DNA from: a virus
DNA: 64,000 bases
Strand: one strand, 5' to 3'
IMG/VR virus record: IMGVR_UViG_3300009161_000044
Span: 1 to 64,000 of that record
The notes beneath the pieces are model-generated. The model was not told where the DNA came from, made no database searches, and saw only the letters and a list, made by a program, of their open reading frames with translations. The position numbers and the translations under genes are program-made. The stretch's first letter is position 1. Every line of letters begins with the position of its first letter. This document shows positions 1 through 8,803 of the stretch, piece by piece.

Positions 1-135
1 CTCACCCTGTGGACCCTGTGGGCCAATCTCACCCTGTGGACCCTGTGGGCCAATCTCACCCTGTGGACCCTGTGGGCCAATCTCACCCTGTGGACCCTGT
101 GGGCCAATCTCACCCTGTGGGCCCTGTGGGCCAAT
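1..135. repeat. 27-bp tandem repeat coding for collagen-like shaft
   Basis: Five head-to-tail 27-bp units (1-27, 28-54, 55-81, 82-108 and 109-135, the last with one A-to-G change) encode IGPQGPQGE on the minus strand. The array continues off the left edge. Near-identity at the DNA level suggests recent expansion or ongoing length variation of the fibre shaft. Confidence 0.95.
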
Positions 136-1227
136 CTCACCCTGTGGGCCAACGCTACCTGTATAGCCAATTACATCGCTAGCTGAACCAGTGTAGCCAT
201 CTGTGCCAATTGAACCAGTAAAACCAATACTACCTGTATAGCCCTGTGGGCCAGTGTCGCCTGTGGGACCTGTTGGTCCTCTATTTCCCTGAAGACCCGG
301 GTTACCTTGTGCGCCAAGTGAACCAGTATAACCCTGTGGACCTTGTGCGCCATTAGTACCTGCACTACCACTAAATCCTTGTTCGCCATTAGTACCTGCA
401 CTACCATTATAACCAGATTGTCCTCTTTGTCCTAGTGTTGCAGTGACTTGCCATCCGTTTACATTGTTATTATAAACAAAGTAAACATGTATACCTTGCA
501 AGTTAATGAGAACATCCTGGGTGTCTCCTTCAATCAACGAGCCATTTCTTGTAACAGTGAGAGGATTAGTCGACCAATCATTTCCGTCTACAATGTAAAT
601 GTAATCTCCTATTGAAGGAGAAGCAGGCAATGTTATGGTAAAAGAACCGCCAGTAGTATCGGCGATATAGTGTCCGGTTGAAACAGCAGTGGTATTAGAG
701 GTGATACGTATCCAACTAGATATAGCATCGGTTCCTGCGCTACCAACATATCCGCGTGATCCAACATATCCGCGTGATCCAGCAAATCCGCTAAATCCCC
801 CTGATCCTGTATAACCCGGACTAATTAATGCAGGATCTAACCATGATCTTGTGCCGGCAGTTAAACGTACAGTAGAAACAACGCCACTATTGTTTATGGT
901 TAGAGACGGATCATAACTGCGGTCAATCTTAATTCGAATGTAGGTAAAATTGCCCACAAAGTTTTCTGTTTCGTCGCCATTTGTTGCATTGTCGTATTGC
1001 TTATACGACGCACCATTGGTCCATGTTAGTTCAAACCAGTCTTCGGTACCAGGCGCATTCGCTAGTGTTGCTTGTACAGTGACACGTCCTTTAAACTGAT
1101 TTAGATTCCACTGTACAGTGTAGAACCCACTCCTGGCACTAAGGCTCCCGCCTACTGCGTAAGCGTCACCAATTATGTCAAGACTACCTGATGAGGTAGT
1201 TAATAGTATCAGATTATTTGCGGGCAT
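1..1227 (-). CDS. Collagen-like tail fibre protein (C-terminus off window)
   Basis: The frame is open from an ATG at 1227 to the window edge, so 409 codons are seen and the C-terminus is missing. The N-terminal ~190 residues are non-repetitive and beta-rich. Gly-rich segments follow ([13 protein letters not shown], then ~100 residues of folded domain), then Gly-X-Y stretches (GYTGS, GPQGP). The last visible part is a perfect tandem of IGPQGPQGE. Collagen-like Gly-X-Y shafts are typical of phage tail fibres and form trimers. The start lies 3 bp after the stop of the 54-aa gene upstream, so the two are probably co-transcribed. Role as receptor-binding or fibre protein is inferred from composition. 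Confidence 0.85.
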   Translation of the reverse strand, partial: MPANNLILLTTSSGSLDIIGDAYAVGGSLSARSGFYTVQWNLNQFKGRVTVQATLANAPGTEDWFELTWTNGASYKQYDNATNGDETENFVGNFTYIRIKIDRSYDPSLTINNSGVVSTVRLTAGTRSWLDPALISPGYTGSGGFSGFAGSRGYVGSRGYVGSAGTDAISSWIRITSNTTAVSTGHYIADTTGGSFTITLPASPSIGDYIYIVDGNDWSTNPLTVTRNGSLIEGDTQDVLINLQGIHVYFVYNNNVNGWQVTATLGQRGQSGYNGSAGTNGEQGFSGSAGTNGAQGPQGYTGSLGAQGNPGLQGNRGPTGPTGDTGPQGYTGSIGFTGSIGTDGYTGSASDVIGYTGSVGPQGEIGPQGPQGEIGPQGPQGEIGPQGPQGEIGPQGPQGEIGPQGPQGE

Positions 1228-1230
1228 TTG

Positions 1231-1395
1231 TTACTCTTCGACAAGCTCAACTACAATACCATCACCAACTAGTTCTTGTACAACTTGTTCTATACTATTT
1301 ATAGCCTTGCTATCTAGCAGTTTTTCATCCGCATCTGAGTCTTTGACTAGCTTACTAACCTTAATTATAACCAATTCTTCAACAATTTTAGCCAT
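1231..1395 (-). CDS. Small acidic hypothetical protein (54 aa)
   Basis: ATG at 1395 to TAA at 1231, starting MAKIVEELVIIKVSK. The protein is rich in Glu/Asp and Val/Ile with no Cys or membrane segment. It sits directly upstream of the fibre gene with a 3-bp gap and is probably in the same late operon. An AATAAATA late-type box lies about 15-20 bp upstream. Function unknown; it could be a fibre assembly helper from its position. Confidence 0.7.
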   Translation of the reverse strand: MAKIVEELVIIKVSKLVKDSDADEKLLDSKAINSIEQVVQELVGDGIVVELVEE

Positions 1396-1452
1396 AGTAA
1401 GTATCCTTTGAGTTATTTATTAAAATATAAACTAAACGGTAAAAATTAAAAT

Positions 1453-1482
1453 CAAAAAAAAGCACGGAGTTACCCGTGCTTT
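1453..1482 (-). terminator. Rho-independent terminator after the ClpA-like gene
   Basis: On the minus strand GCACGG-GTAACT-CCGTGC is followed by a run of eight T. It lies about 20 bp after the stop of the ClpA-like gene. Confidence 0.9.
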
Positions 1483-1502
1483 GCTGCAATTTACTGCAAC
1501 AT

Positions 1503-3722
1503 TTACCTAGATGTCGTTAATAACAACTTATCTGTATCTCTATCAAATTGGAATGTTACACGCTTTTTAGCTGCACCAATTGCTAGTAATTTACGACTTA
1601 GCGGTACCTTAATTAGTTGATCAATCGCCCTACCCATCGGACGTGCGCCCATTTTCTCGTCGTATCCCTTTTCTAGCAGCAGATCATATGCAGCATCTGT
1701 GAGAGCAATCTCACAGTTCTTGTCTGCAATAAGTTCATTAATCTCACGTACAAACTTACCTGCAATCGTGCGGATATTTGCACGATCCAGCTTGTTGAAT
1801 TTGATTACTGCGTCCAGTCGATTGCGGAATTCTGGCGCAAAGAATTCCTTTGTGGCCTTTTCTTCGTCATCCCTACTTTGATGTATAAAGCCCAAACCAG
1901 GTCGTTCTGCTTGTGCAGCACCCAAGTTACTAGTTAATATCACAATACAGCTACGGCAGTCTACCCGCTTACCATTGCTGCTGGTAATCCAACCACTGTC
2001 CATGATCTGTAGCAGTACATTGCTAACCTGTGGATCTGCTTTTTCAATTTCGTCTAGTAGCAGTACACAATGAGGATTCTTTTCCACTGCAGAGATTAGC
2101 AAGCCGCCGCCAAGATTAGCATCCTCATAGCCAACATATCCAGGAGGTGCGCCAATTAGCTTGGCAACGCTGTGCTTTTCCTGATATTCACTCATGTCAA
2201 ACTTAGCAAAGTGAACGCCCATTGCATCGGCGAGCGTCTTAGCTAGTTCAGTCTTACCTACACCAGTTGGACCTAGGAACAAGAACTGCGCAACAGGACG
2301 ATTTGGACTCTTAAGTCCTGACCTGCTGATCGTAATACGTTCAATTACCATGTCCACTGCATGTGTTTGTCCAAACACCCTGTCCTTAATAGTCTTTTCA
2401 ATGAGGTCAATGCTGTCTGCAGTCTTGATCTTCTCGCTCTTGAACACTTCAACAGGCAGCTTAGTAGTCTTGCTCAGTTCCTCATAGATGTCATCACTGT
2501 GCAACTTCTTGATCTTCTTAAGACGACTGCGTGTCATAGCAGCATCTAGTATGTCAATGCACTTGTCGGGCTGCTTACGATCTGAAATCCAACGGTCACT
2601 GAGGTCAACACACAGTTCTAACTGTGCAGGAGTCACGTTTACTGCATGGAAGTCCTGATACTTGCTACGCAGACCCTGCAGAATCTCCACACACAATGCG
2701 CGATTTGGCTCGTCAACAGTAATACGATTAAATCGACGCATCATCGCGCGATCCTTTTCAAAGCTCTTACGGTAATCTTCCCATGTAGTGGCGGCAATTA
2801 CCTTAAACTCGCGTCGACTTAGCCCTGGCTTAAGCATGTTAGCTAGGTCCATACTGCTGTTTTGTCCGGCACCTGCGCCATTTAGCATATGTGCTTCATC
2901 GATAAACAACACGCTGTTTGGCTTCTTAGCTAGTGCAGAGGTAACTTCCTTAAACCGTTCTTCAAGATCGCCTCGATACTTGGTACCTGCCATCATTGCA
3001 GAAATATCTAGACTCCAAATTTCAATCTTGGCAAGTGATTCTGGAATATCCTTGCTAACGACTCGCTGTGCTAGTCCTTCTACAATAGCAGTCTTACCTA
3101 CACCCGGATCGCCAATTAGCAACGCATTATGTTTAGTACGACGACTAAGAATGTGCACCAACTGGTCTAGTTCATTTTCTCGTCCTAACATGGGATCTAG
3201 CTTGTTAGTAGCAGCCATGTCGCTGATATTGATACAGTAGGTGCGTAGTACTTTGGTATCATCGTCGTCAGGCGAGATAGCAGGAACTAAACACTTTACT
3301 AGAACTTTCTTAGTAATGCCAAAATTCTTAGCTTGTGTAGCAGCCCAGGACTGTTGTTCGTCTAGCATGCTATCTAGAATGTCAATACAATCTACTTCGC
3401 GCTGCGAATAGAATACACCCTGTCCAAATGCACGATTCATTACTCGTTCAATGCTTTTAGTTTCTTTTGGCGTGCTGTCGTTTGATTTGGGAATTTCGTT
3501 TTCTACGAACGAAACTAATTCCTGCTTATAGTCGTTTACTTTAACATGTAGAGTTTTGAGTTTAGATACCAGTTCACGATCCTCTTCGAGGATAGCTAGT
3601 ACTAGTACTTCAATGGTAATGTATTCGCATTCATTCTTACGGGCAATATCGTTTGCTCGAATAAGAGCTCGCTGCAACGTATGACTTGGTGCTGCGATTA
3701 GCATGGGTTTTTCTTTGGCCAT
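1503..3722 (-). CDS. clpA: ClpA-like AAA+ unfoldase
   Basis: A 739-aa Hsp100 ATPase with the order of ClpA: N-domain (about 1-150), D1 AAA+ with Walker A GDPGVGKT and Walker B VLFIDEAH, D2 AAA+ with Walker A GPTGVGKT and Walker B VLLLDEIEKA, and the ending EFRNRLD...GARPMGRAI. The D2 loop contains GLGFIHQ, where ClpA has IGL and ClpX has IGF; this tripeptide docks onto ClpP, so an intact LGF argues for ClpP partnership rather than a ClpB-type disaggregase. No ClpB middle domain is seen. It is close to normal ClpA length (~758 aa). A ClpS homologue is encoded at 53.6 kb, but no ClpP is visible here, so host ClpP is the likely partner. The 3' end of the J-domain gene overlaps its start by 25 bp. 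Confidence 0.93.
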   Translation of the reverse strand: MAKEKPMLIAAPSHTLQRALIRANDIARKNECEYITIEVLVLAILEEDRELVSKLKTLHVKVNDYKQELVSFVENEIPKSNDSTPKETKSIERVMNRAFGQGVFYSQREVDCIDILDSMLDEQQSWAATQAKNFGITKKVLVKCLVPAISPDDDDTKVLRTYCINISDMAATNKLDPMLGRENELDQLVHILSRRTKHNALLIGDPGVGKTAIVEGLAQRVVSKDIPESLAKIEIWSLDISAMMAGTKYRGDLEERFKEVTSALAKKPNSVLFIDEAHMLNGAGAGQNSSMDLANMLKPGLSRREFKVIAATTWEDYRKSFEKDRAMMRRFNRITVDEPNRALCVEILQGLRSKYQDFHAVNVTPAQLELCVDLSDRWISDRKQPDKCIDILDAAMTRSRLKKIKKLHSDDIYEELSKTTKLPVEVFKSEKIKTADSIDLIEKTIKDRVFGQTHAVDMVIERITISRSGLKSPNRPVAQFLFLGPTGVGKTELAKTLADAMGVHFAKFDMSEYQEKHSVAKLIGAPPGYVGYEDANLGGGLLISAVEKNPHCVLLLDEIEKADPQVSNVLLQIMDSGWITSSNGKRVDCRSCIVILTSNLGAAQAERPGLGFIHQSRDDEEKATKEFFAPEFRNRLDAVIKFNKLDRANIRTIAGKFVREINELIADKNCEIALTDAAYDLLLEKGYDEKMGARPMGRAIDQLIKVPLSRKLLAIGAAKKRVTFQFDRDTDKLLLTTSR

Positions 3723-4333
3723 ATGTATTTGGGTTGGACTGAAATGTCTAACCTATCTCCCTCATTGATTTTGTAACCTTGTGATATTAACACAGCATGA
3801 CCGTTATCGTCAACGCTTAGTTTGAGCAATTGCCGATCCCATGTAGCAGATATAACTCTGGTTTCTAATACTGATACAAGATCTAGTTTTGGTTGCCAAA
3901 TTAGTTGCTCTTCTTGCCAAACTAGTTCGTCGTTCTCTAGTGTAATGTTTACCATGAGATTGAGCTGATTGGCACGTACCAGTATTGATTTATTACGACC
4001 CCATTCTGCTTCCCATTCGGGAATTAGTATAGAGCATTCTAATATTTCACTAAGATAATCAAATCTCACTGTGATGTATTGTGGGCGCAATACTTCGCTG
4101 CAGCCCAATGTTACTGCTACAGGAACAGTGCTTACTGTTTTTTTAATTTCAACTATAGTACTACTTTTAACAAGTGCTTGTTCGTATGCTGCACGTAGCA
4201 GTTTAAACAATTCTGGGTCGCCGCCATGATCCGGATGATATTGACTGGCTAGTTTACGCCATGCGTGGCTAATTGCTTGTTTGTCTCTTGTGGGCTTTAA
4301 CTTAAGTACTTTCCAAGGATCATCCGTGGACAT
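3698..4333 (-). CDS. J-domain (DnaJ-like) protein
   Basis: 211 aa. Residues ~4-55 form a J-domain: DPWKVLKLKP, then the HPD tripeptide in SQYHPDHGGDPELFKLL. This motif activates the ATPase of Hsp70. There is no Gly/Phe region and no zinc finger, so it is a type III J-protein; residues ~60-211 are a beta-rich region I do not recognise and may bind a specific client. It overlaps the start of the ClpA-like gene, suggesting coupled expression of an Hsp40 and an Hsp100. DnaK would come from the host. Confidence 0.85.
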   Translation of the reverse strand: MSTDDPWKVLKLKPTRDKQAISHAWRKLASQYHPDHGGDPELFKLLRAAYEQALVKSSTIVEIKKTVSTVPVAVTLGCSEVLRPQYITVRFDYLSEILECSILIPEWEAEWGRNKSILVRANQLNLMVNITLENDELVWQEEQLIWQPKLDLVSVLETRVISATWDRQLLKLSVDDNGHAVLISQGYKINEGDRLDISVQPKYIWPKKNPC

Positions 4334-4341
4334 TGCGATTA

Positions 4342-4551
4342 TCAGCTAGGAGAGACCGAAGAGATTATGCTTCTGGTAATTCGCTCTTCTAGTATGGATT
4401 TTTGCATATCAACTTGTTCTAAAAATTCTAGGGAATCTGCACCACCTTCGGGCAAGTACATGGTGCGAGTGTAACTTTCGCCTCGTTCATTTTCAAAACG
4501 AACTTGTACTCTGTTGCCCTTTATAGGTATTACTGTATGTGTGAATGCCAT
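4342..4551 (-). CDS. Hypothetical protein (69 aa)
   Basis: Short beta-rich N-terminal half (VIPIKGNRVQVRFENERGES) and helical C-terminal half (SLEFLEQVDMQKSILEERIT). It sits 8 bp upstream of the J-domain gene and 2 bp after the IF-1 gene, so it is part of the same unit. No family recognised. Confidence 0.6.
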   Translation of the reverse strand: MAFTHTVIPIKGNRVQVRFENERGESYTRTMYLPEGGADSLEFLEQVDMQKSILEERITRSIISSVSPS

Positions 4552-4553
4552 AT

Positions 4554-4781
4554 TTAATCCTTGTATCGGTAAACGATCCTTCCCTTGGTTAGATCATAGG
4601 GACTCATTTCAAGTTTTACTCTATCCCCACATAAAATATTTATGTTATTAATACGAATCTTACCGCTTAAATGTGCAAGTATCGAATGGTTGCTTTCGCC
4701 TAATACAACCGCAACTCTAAAGGTTGCATTGGGCAAGCATTCGGTTACTGCACCGTCTATGGACACTACTTCTTTAGACAT
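4554..4781 (-). CDS. infA: Translation initiation factor IF-1
   Basis: 75 aa matching bacterial IF-1 over its whole length. Landmarks are the OB-fold start [15 protein letters not shown], the AHLSGKIR loop, and the end [16 protein letters not shown], against the E. coli ending TPYDLSKGRIVFRSR. IF-1 binds the 30S A site and supports start-codon selection together with IF-2 and IF-3. The phage copy has a two-residue insertion after the second strand (VVLGESNHS). It lies between small virion-type genes and the J-domain/ClpA block, and the upstream gene overlaps its start by 8 bp. Confidence 0.93.
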   Translation of the reverse strand: MSKEVVSIDGAVTECLPNATFRVAVVLGESNHSILAHLSGKIRINNINILCGDRVKLEMSPYDLTKGRIVYRYKD

Positions 4782-5490
4782 TCAATGAGACTAATATTTT
4801 TTGATTTGATTTGGAATTGGTTAACAGGAAATTTGATCCTGATTCTTGTATGTTAATATTTGGACCTAGCATTTTACCTAGCCATGTTGCTGCTGTGTTA
4901 CTTATAGCTGGTTCGTTGCCTTCCTCCAAATCTTCTGATGGAGCTTCATTTACTAGTGTAAAATTGATTGCGGAATGCATCTTGTGAGGTTGGAAAAACT
5001 GTTGTAGGCTTAATTGATCACCTTCTACTACAACGGTGTTGAAAGGAGCATCACTGAAAAACTCCATCATGCTTTCTTTCTTGTGTTGATTTTGTTGTTC
5101 GTAATATTCTTCTGGCGATGCAGCAACCTTTTGCTCTAGATTGGATAGCTTAACATGGTGTACTGTGAGCTTCTTGCCCACATTGAACTGCCAACGTAGT
5201 GTACCAGTTAAGCGTTCAGTGATATCCAACACTTCCATAATGCGTTCATGTAGGCGACGGTTGCGACGAATTTCAGCAAATACTAGGAACTTGCCTGCAT
5301 TATCTTCGCCAGTACTAACGTCGCAATCTAATATCCATGAACCTTCTTTTTCTAAAAACTTGGATAAGTCTCTTGCAGCATATTCTCCCCGTACACGAAA
5401 GGAAATCACACAAACGTCGTCGTCGCTGCCCGACTTAGCAGAGTACACATCAATTCCGATGTGTGCAGAAACCATTTTTTCAAGATCCAT
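4774..5490 (-). CDS. Conserved phage-type hypothetical protein
   Basis: I chose the ATG at 5490 ([16 protein letters not shown]), giving 238 aa. An in-frame start 51 bp earlier would overlap the upstream gene by 41 bp, whereas 5490 falls 10 bp after that gene's stop. The protein is mixed alpha/beta with a basic stretch ([12 protein letters not shown]) in the middle and an Asn/Ser-rich C-terminus. No catalytic motif or membrane segment is seen. It overlaps infA by 8 bp. Confidence 0.65.
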   Translation of the reverse strand: MDLEKMVSAHIGIDVYSAKSGSDDDVCVISFRVRGEYAARDLSKFLEKEGSWILDCDVSTGEDNAGKFLVFAEIRRNRRLHERIMEVLDITERLTGTLRWQFNVGKKLTVHHVKLSNLEQKVAASPEEYYEQQNQHKKESMMEFFSDAPFNTVVVEGDQLSLQQFFQPHKMHSAINFTLVNEAPSEDLEEGNEPAISNTAATWLGKMLGPNINIQESGSNFLLTNSKSNQKILVSLNV

Positions 5491-5500
5491 TGTTGATAAA

Positions 5501-6043
5501 CTACCCACTAAAGTTTTCTTCCGTTCCCTGATTAACCGCACCCTGCTTGTCTAGATCTTCGTCATATGCTTGATCTAATTCGGACAAGTCCATCTTCTCA
5601 CCGCCTAAGTCCATATAACCCTTTTCAACTTCCTGGGTTAGGTGCTTGGGTATGCTGATCTCAACAACCCAAACTGGATGTTTAACCAACTTGGGATAGA
5701 ATGTACCTGGTTTAAAATCTTCTCTGCTTTCTACATGCTTTGGACGATTGAGGTCACCTGTATGTACAGACACGTCAATCCCGTTATTCTGCATGCGCTT
5801 GATAAACAGTGGATCCGGCGGCATTTTCTTAGGCCATATGAACTTGCAGGTTACCCAATAGCGTGTGCTAATTGGCCCCTCTGCTAGCTCCCCCCTGCCC
5901 CAGTTCTTGTATGCATATACGTCTAGGTTATCTAGCACCCGCTCGTAGTCTGTTAGGATCTCCAACAGATTAGTGCTTTCGTAGATTCCCTTGATATTCT
6001 CAATGAGTTCTTTCAGTTCTACAGTCTTAGACAGGTTGCTCAT
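5501..6043 (-). CDS. Hypothetical phage protein, late promoter at its start
   Basis: 180 aa with a Trp/Pro-rich middle (YWVTCKFIWPKKMPPDPLF) and an acidic C-terminus. No family recognised. A textbook T4-type late box TATAAATA lies at 6051-6058, and the box TAAATA ends only 7 nt before the ATG. It is the first gene of the minus-strand unit running to the fibre gene. Confidence 0.65.
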   Translation of the reverse strand: MSNLSKTVELKELIENIKGIYESTNLLEILTDYERVLDNLDVYAYKNWGRGELAEGPISTRYWVTCKFIWPKKMPPDPLFIKRMQNNGIDVSVHTGDLNRPKHVESREDFKPGTFYPKLVKHPVWVVEISIPKHLTQEVEKGYMDLGGEKMDLSELDQAYDEDLDKQGAVNQGTEENFSG

Positions 6044-6050
6044 AGTGTTT

Positions 6051-6058
6051 TATTTATA
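6051..6058 (-). promoter_or_regulatory. T4-type late promoter box TATAAATA
   Basis: An exact TATAAATA octamer lies immediately upstream of the gene starting at 6043. In T4 this box is read by the gp55 late sigma factor together with the sliding clamp. Confidence 0.75.
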
Positions 6059-6095
6059 CCAAATCTATCACTAAACTTGTTTTTGACTGCCATGA

Positions 6096-6102
6096 GTAAA
6101 TA
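6096..6102 (+). promoter_or_regulatory. Possible late promoter for phoH
   Basis: GTAAATA on the plus strand, 38 bp upstream of the phoH start. Its core is the TAAATA hexamer seen before many genes here, but the first bases deviate. Confidence 0.35.
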
Positions 6103-6140
6103 CTTTGAGGGCGAACTGCCCCTACTAGAGGAGATAAACC

Positions 6141-6866
6141 TTGAGAAAAAGACTAAAGGCTGTTGGAAAACAGCAAACAGTAGCATACGAAGATAACTTA
6201 TTACACTTAGTTCCCGAACTAAAGAAAAAGAAGGTTGAACTTAAAGCAAGGAACCCCAACCAACAATATTACATACAATTACTTGAAGATTGGAATAAAA
6301 CCATAGTATTTGCCTCGGGGCCAGCAGGCACAGGCAAAACACTGTTAGCTGTTCAAGCAGCAGTGAAAGCGTTCATGAACCGCGATGTAGACAAAATAGT
6401 TCTCACCCGCCCCGCAGTAACAGTAGAAGAAGATCACGGCTTTTTGCCTGGCACCCTAAATGAAAAAATGGAGCCATGGACTAAGCCTATCTTTGACGTA
6501 CTGCAAGACTATTGGAGCACCAAACAGATTGAGTACTATTTGGAACACGGTAAAATTGAAATCAGTCCTCTAGCTTTTATGCGTGGACGCACTATGAAAC
6601 GAGCTTGGATTATTGCAGACGAAATGCAAAATGCCACAGTGAATCAGATGAAGATGCTGCTCACACGCATCGGCGATGACAGTAGAATGGTCATAACCGG
6701 CGACCTCAATCAAGGAGACCGTATCCGCGATAACGGACTACGTGACTTCATTGAAAGAAGCCGCATGTATGTTTCGCCCTACTTGTCATTTGTAAGTTTT
6801 GATCACGCAGATATTGAACGTCACCCTGCGGTACGTGCAATCCTGCAGATATACGGAGACGAGTAA
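6141..6866 (+). CDS. phoH: PhoH-like ATPase
   Basis: 241 aa. Walker A GPAGTGKT lies at ~58-66, DEMQNAT serves as Walker B near 160, and GDLNQGD follows. PhoH-like P-loop ATPases are very common in marine and freshwater myoviruses; the exact role is unsettled. The start is a TTG preceded by a strong AGAGGAG ribosome binding site about 7 bp away; no better ATG exists in frame. It is the only plus-strand gene in the first 25 kb and is convergent with the next gene, with no gap between stops. Confidence 0.92.
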   Translation: MRKRLKAVGKQQTVAYEDNLLHLVPELKKKKVELKARNPNQQYYIQLLEDWNKTIVFASGPAGTGKTLLAVQAAVKAFMNRDVDKIVLTRPAVTVEEDHGFLPGTLNEKMEPWTKPIFDVLQDYWSTKQIEYYLEHGKIEISPLAFMRGRTMKRAWIIADEMQNATVNQMKMLLTRIGDDSRMVITGDLNQGDRIRDNGLRDFIERSRMYVSPYLSFVSFDHADIERHPAVRAILQIYGDE

Positions 6867-7718
6867 CTAAGCAACCACGCGATATTCTTCGATACAACGA
6901 ATATACGTGTTGCCTAGACCCAGTATTAGCAGGCCAAGGTTAGAATCATCTTCGAACCAAAGCCTGCTAGTACCACGCCACATATGATCCCACAGGTTAG
7001 TGGAAGCAATCCTTTCGTGTTCAAATTGAATAATGCTTTCGAGATTTGCGTTAGGCAAGCAGGCATTTTGCTCCACTAGATCCTTGATCATGCTCAACAG
7101 TCCAGTATTGTTAACTGCTAGGTCTCGCATACGCTTGAGTTCTATACTAAAACGATAGCGATCATTCTTTAGCCGTTTCTTGCACACAATCTTGCGCATG
7201 ACTGAATCTTCTGCAGCATGTTCGATCAGTGCTTGCTTGTGTGTATCGCTAACAGGCTTGCCAACACAAACAACAAGTTCAGGAAAGTTCTTTAGCATTT
7301 CATCTTGCAAGGCACTAGTATTGCTAAAGAAACTCACACGCCGATGCTCTATACGTGCAGTACCTAGGTCAAACGTGTCACGATGCTGTAGAAGAAAATC
7401 AACAAGCCGCTCGGCAGATTCAATATCTGCAACACTAACTAAAGGCTTTAGGGTATGCCACGAGCTGTTGATAGAGGTTTCCATTCGTTCAAACTCGCCA
7501 CGATAGCTAATTACCATGTCGCCACGTTTAACTTTATCCTTCATCTCTGCAAACCGTGTTTGCATGTAAGCAGACCAAGTTAGAGTGCCCTTGCGACCAT
7601 ACGCTCGCATGAAGCTCCTAATCTCGTATTTTGGAAACAGCACATGCTCCATCTGAATCATGTGCGTGTACTTTTTGTAGTACAGTCGACCAACGTGCTT
7701 TTCTAGAATCTTTTTCAT
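6867..7718 (-). CDS. Conserved phage protein coupled to the clamp loader
   Basis: 283 aa, basic and helix-rich (RMRAYGRKGTLTWSAYMQ, KRLKNDRYRFSIELKRMRD). The ATG overlaps the clamp-loader stop by 4 bp (ATGA). Position corresponds to T4 gp62, the clamp-loader partner of gp44, but gp62 is 187 aa and I cannot see clear similarity. Treat as unknown with a possible replication role from its neighbour. Confidence 0.65.
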   Translation of the reverse strand: MKKILEKHVGRLYYKKYTHMIQMEHVLFPKYEIRSFMRAYGRKGTLTWSAYMQTRFAEMKDKVKRGDMVISYRGEFERMETSINSSWHTLKPLVSVADIESAERLVDFLLQHRDTFDLGTARIEHRRVSFFSNTSALQDEMLKNFPELVVCVGKPVSDTHKQALIEHAAEDSVMRKIVCKKRLKNDRYRFSIELKRMRDLAVNNTGLLSMIKDLVEQNACLPNANLESIIQFEHERIASTNLWDHMWRGTSRLWFEDDSNLGLLILGLGNTYIRCIEEYRVVA

Positions 7719-8638
7719 AGGCGACTCAACTCAATTAGGCATGCACTGAGATTGATTTCAGGATCAGCAACCAGTGCATGATTTACCAGTGCATTGCGGA
7801 TCACCAGCAATGCGCCATCCTGACGTTCTTCATCTCCCCATAGATCCAAGTTGTCATACAGCCAACGATATACTTCGTTGTATTCTTCCGTAGCAACCTG
7901 TCCGCAAATTAGCTTGCGAGCTTCACGGATCTTGCCTGTGCGGAACAACTGTACCATGTTCAACTTGTAGTCATCTGTGCGGTCATTGTCCGTAACTAAC
8001 GACGCAAGTTTGCCACCACCGCTGTTCTGCTGCAGCTTGTTCAGTGCCTTGCGTAAGTCTGGATAGGTAACACGAACATAACTGTCCAGTTCATCTAAAT
8101 CAAACTCCACACCTTCTTCTAACAACACAGTGGCACAACGAGCTGTGAACTCCATCATGTCTGTCTTGTCGATATGAAAGCCCTGACACCTACTATGGAT
8201 TGCGGGAATAATCTTGTTAGGATAGTTGCAAGTAAGAATAAACCTCACGTGGTCCGCAAAGGTTTCCATTAGGTTACGTAAGATAGCTTGTGCTGCCGGC
8301 GTGATGTAATCTGCCTCGTCCAGCAGCACCACCTTAAGGTCACCTAAGGCCATGGTCTGACAAAAGCCGTAAATGGTATCACGGAAGTTATCAATCTTGT
8401 TCTCGCGACTGGCATTGATTTCCTTGATGTCATAGGGATTAACACCAATGGCTTCAATTAGAATCTTAGCCAGTGTGGTCTTGCCAGTTCCCGCAGCACC
8501 ACTTAGTAGTAGATGAGGGATGTTCTTAGTGGCAATCCAGCCTTCGATTTGCTCGCGCTGACGCTGGTCCCTGAACACATACCCATCTACTGTCTTGGGT
8601 CGATACTTTTCAGTCCATAGGTTGTTGAGTACACTCAT
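7715..8638 (-). CDS. Sliding clamp loader ATPase, T4 gp44 / RFC small-subunit type
   Basis: 307 aa AAA+ protein. Walker A GAAGTGKTTL is near residue 50, Walker B VVLLDEADYITP near 105, and the clamp-loader SRC motif occurs as IHSRCQGF near 150. It begins with the typical WTEKYRPK. T4 gp44 (319 aa) is the closest known scale. It loads the gp45 sliding clamp, which in T4 also activates late transcription, consistent with the many late boxes in this window. It overlaps the next gene by 4 bp and follows the AbrB-like gene without a gap. Confidence 0.92.
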   Translation of the reverse strand: MSVLNNLWTEKYRPKTVDGYVFRDQRQREQIEGWIATKNIPHLLLSGAAGTGKTTLAKILIEAIGVNPYDIKEINASRENKIDNFRDTIYGFCQTMALGDLKVVLLDEADYITPAAQAILRNLMETFADHVRFILTCNYPNKIIPAIHSRCQGFHIDKTDMMEFTARCATVLLEEGVEFDLDELDSYVRVTYPDLRKALNKLQQNSGGGKLASLVTDNDRTDDYKLNMVQLFRTGKIREARKLICGQVATEEYNEVYRWLYDNLDLWGDEERQDGALLVIRNALVNHALVADPEINLSACLIELSRL

Positions 8639-8803
8639 TCACACTACTCGCTTGATTACAATACGTCCAGTTTCATCAACTTGAATTTCAACTTCCGTGC
8701 CTTCATCCCAACCTAGATCATTGACCAACTCGGGTGGGAATTGCAGCACAGCATCTCCGTTGTCAAGTATTTCTACAATGGTCGCAATGTACTGCTTACT
8801 CAC
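8639..8803 (-). CDS. AbrB/MazE-like DNA-binding protein (54 aa)
   Basis: GTG start at 8803, TGA at 8639. The sequence is a swapped-hairpin AbrB-type domain: AVLQFPPELVNDLGWDEGTEVEIQ, here quoted in parts as LQFPPELV and LGWDEGTEVEIQ, ending GRIVIKRVV. Such domains form dimers that bind DNA, as in SpoVT/AbrB or MazE-type antitoxins. No toxin lies beside it. The start overlaps the MazG-like stop (GTGA) and its stop abuts the clamp-loader ATG, so all four genes form one coupled operon. Confidence 0.8.
   Translation of the reverse strand: MSKQYIATIVEILDNGDAVLQFPPELVNDLGWDEGTEVEIQVDETGRIVIKRVV

Noticed and set aside
1-135. Direct repeats resembling a CRISPR array
   Set aside because: Units are contiguous without spacers and encode Gly-X-Y in frame with the fibre gene.
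2788-3240. 150-codon plus-strand frame opposite the ClpA-like gene
   Set aside because: Ser/Leu-rich antisense shadow of a clearly conserved gene.
6092-6196. Plus-strand 34-codon frame starting MSKYFEGELPLL before phoH
   Set aside because: It overlaps phoH in another frame; phoH has its own TTG with a strong ribosome binding site, and the short frame ends within it. A programmed frameshift was considered, but no slippery site was seen.
6867-7718. Firm call as T4 gp62
   Set aside because: Position fits but length (283 against 187 aa) and sequence do not clearly match, so it was left unnamed.
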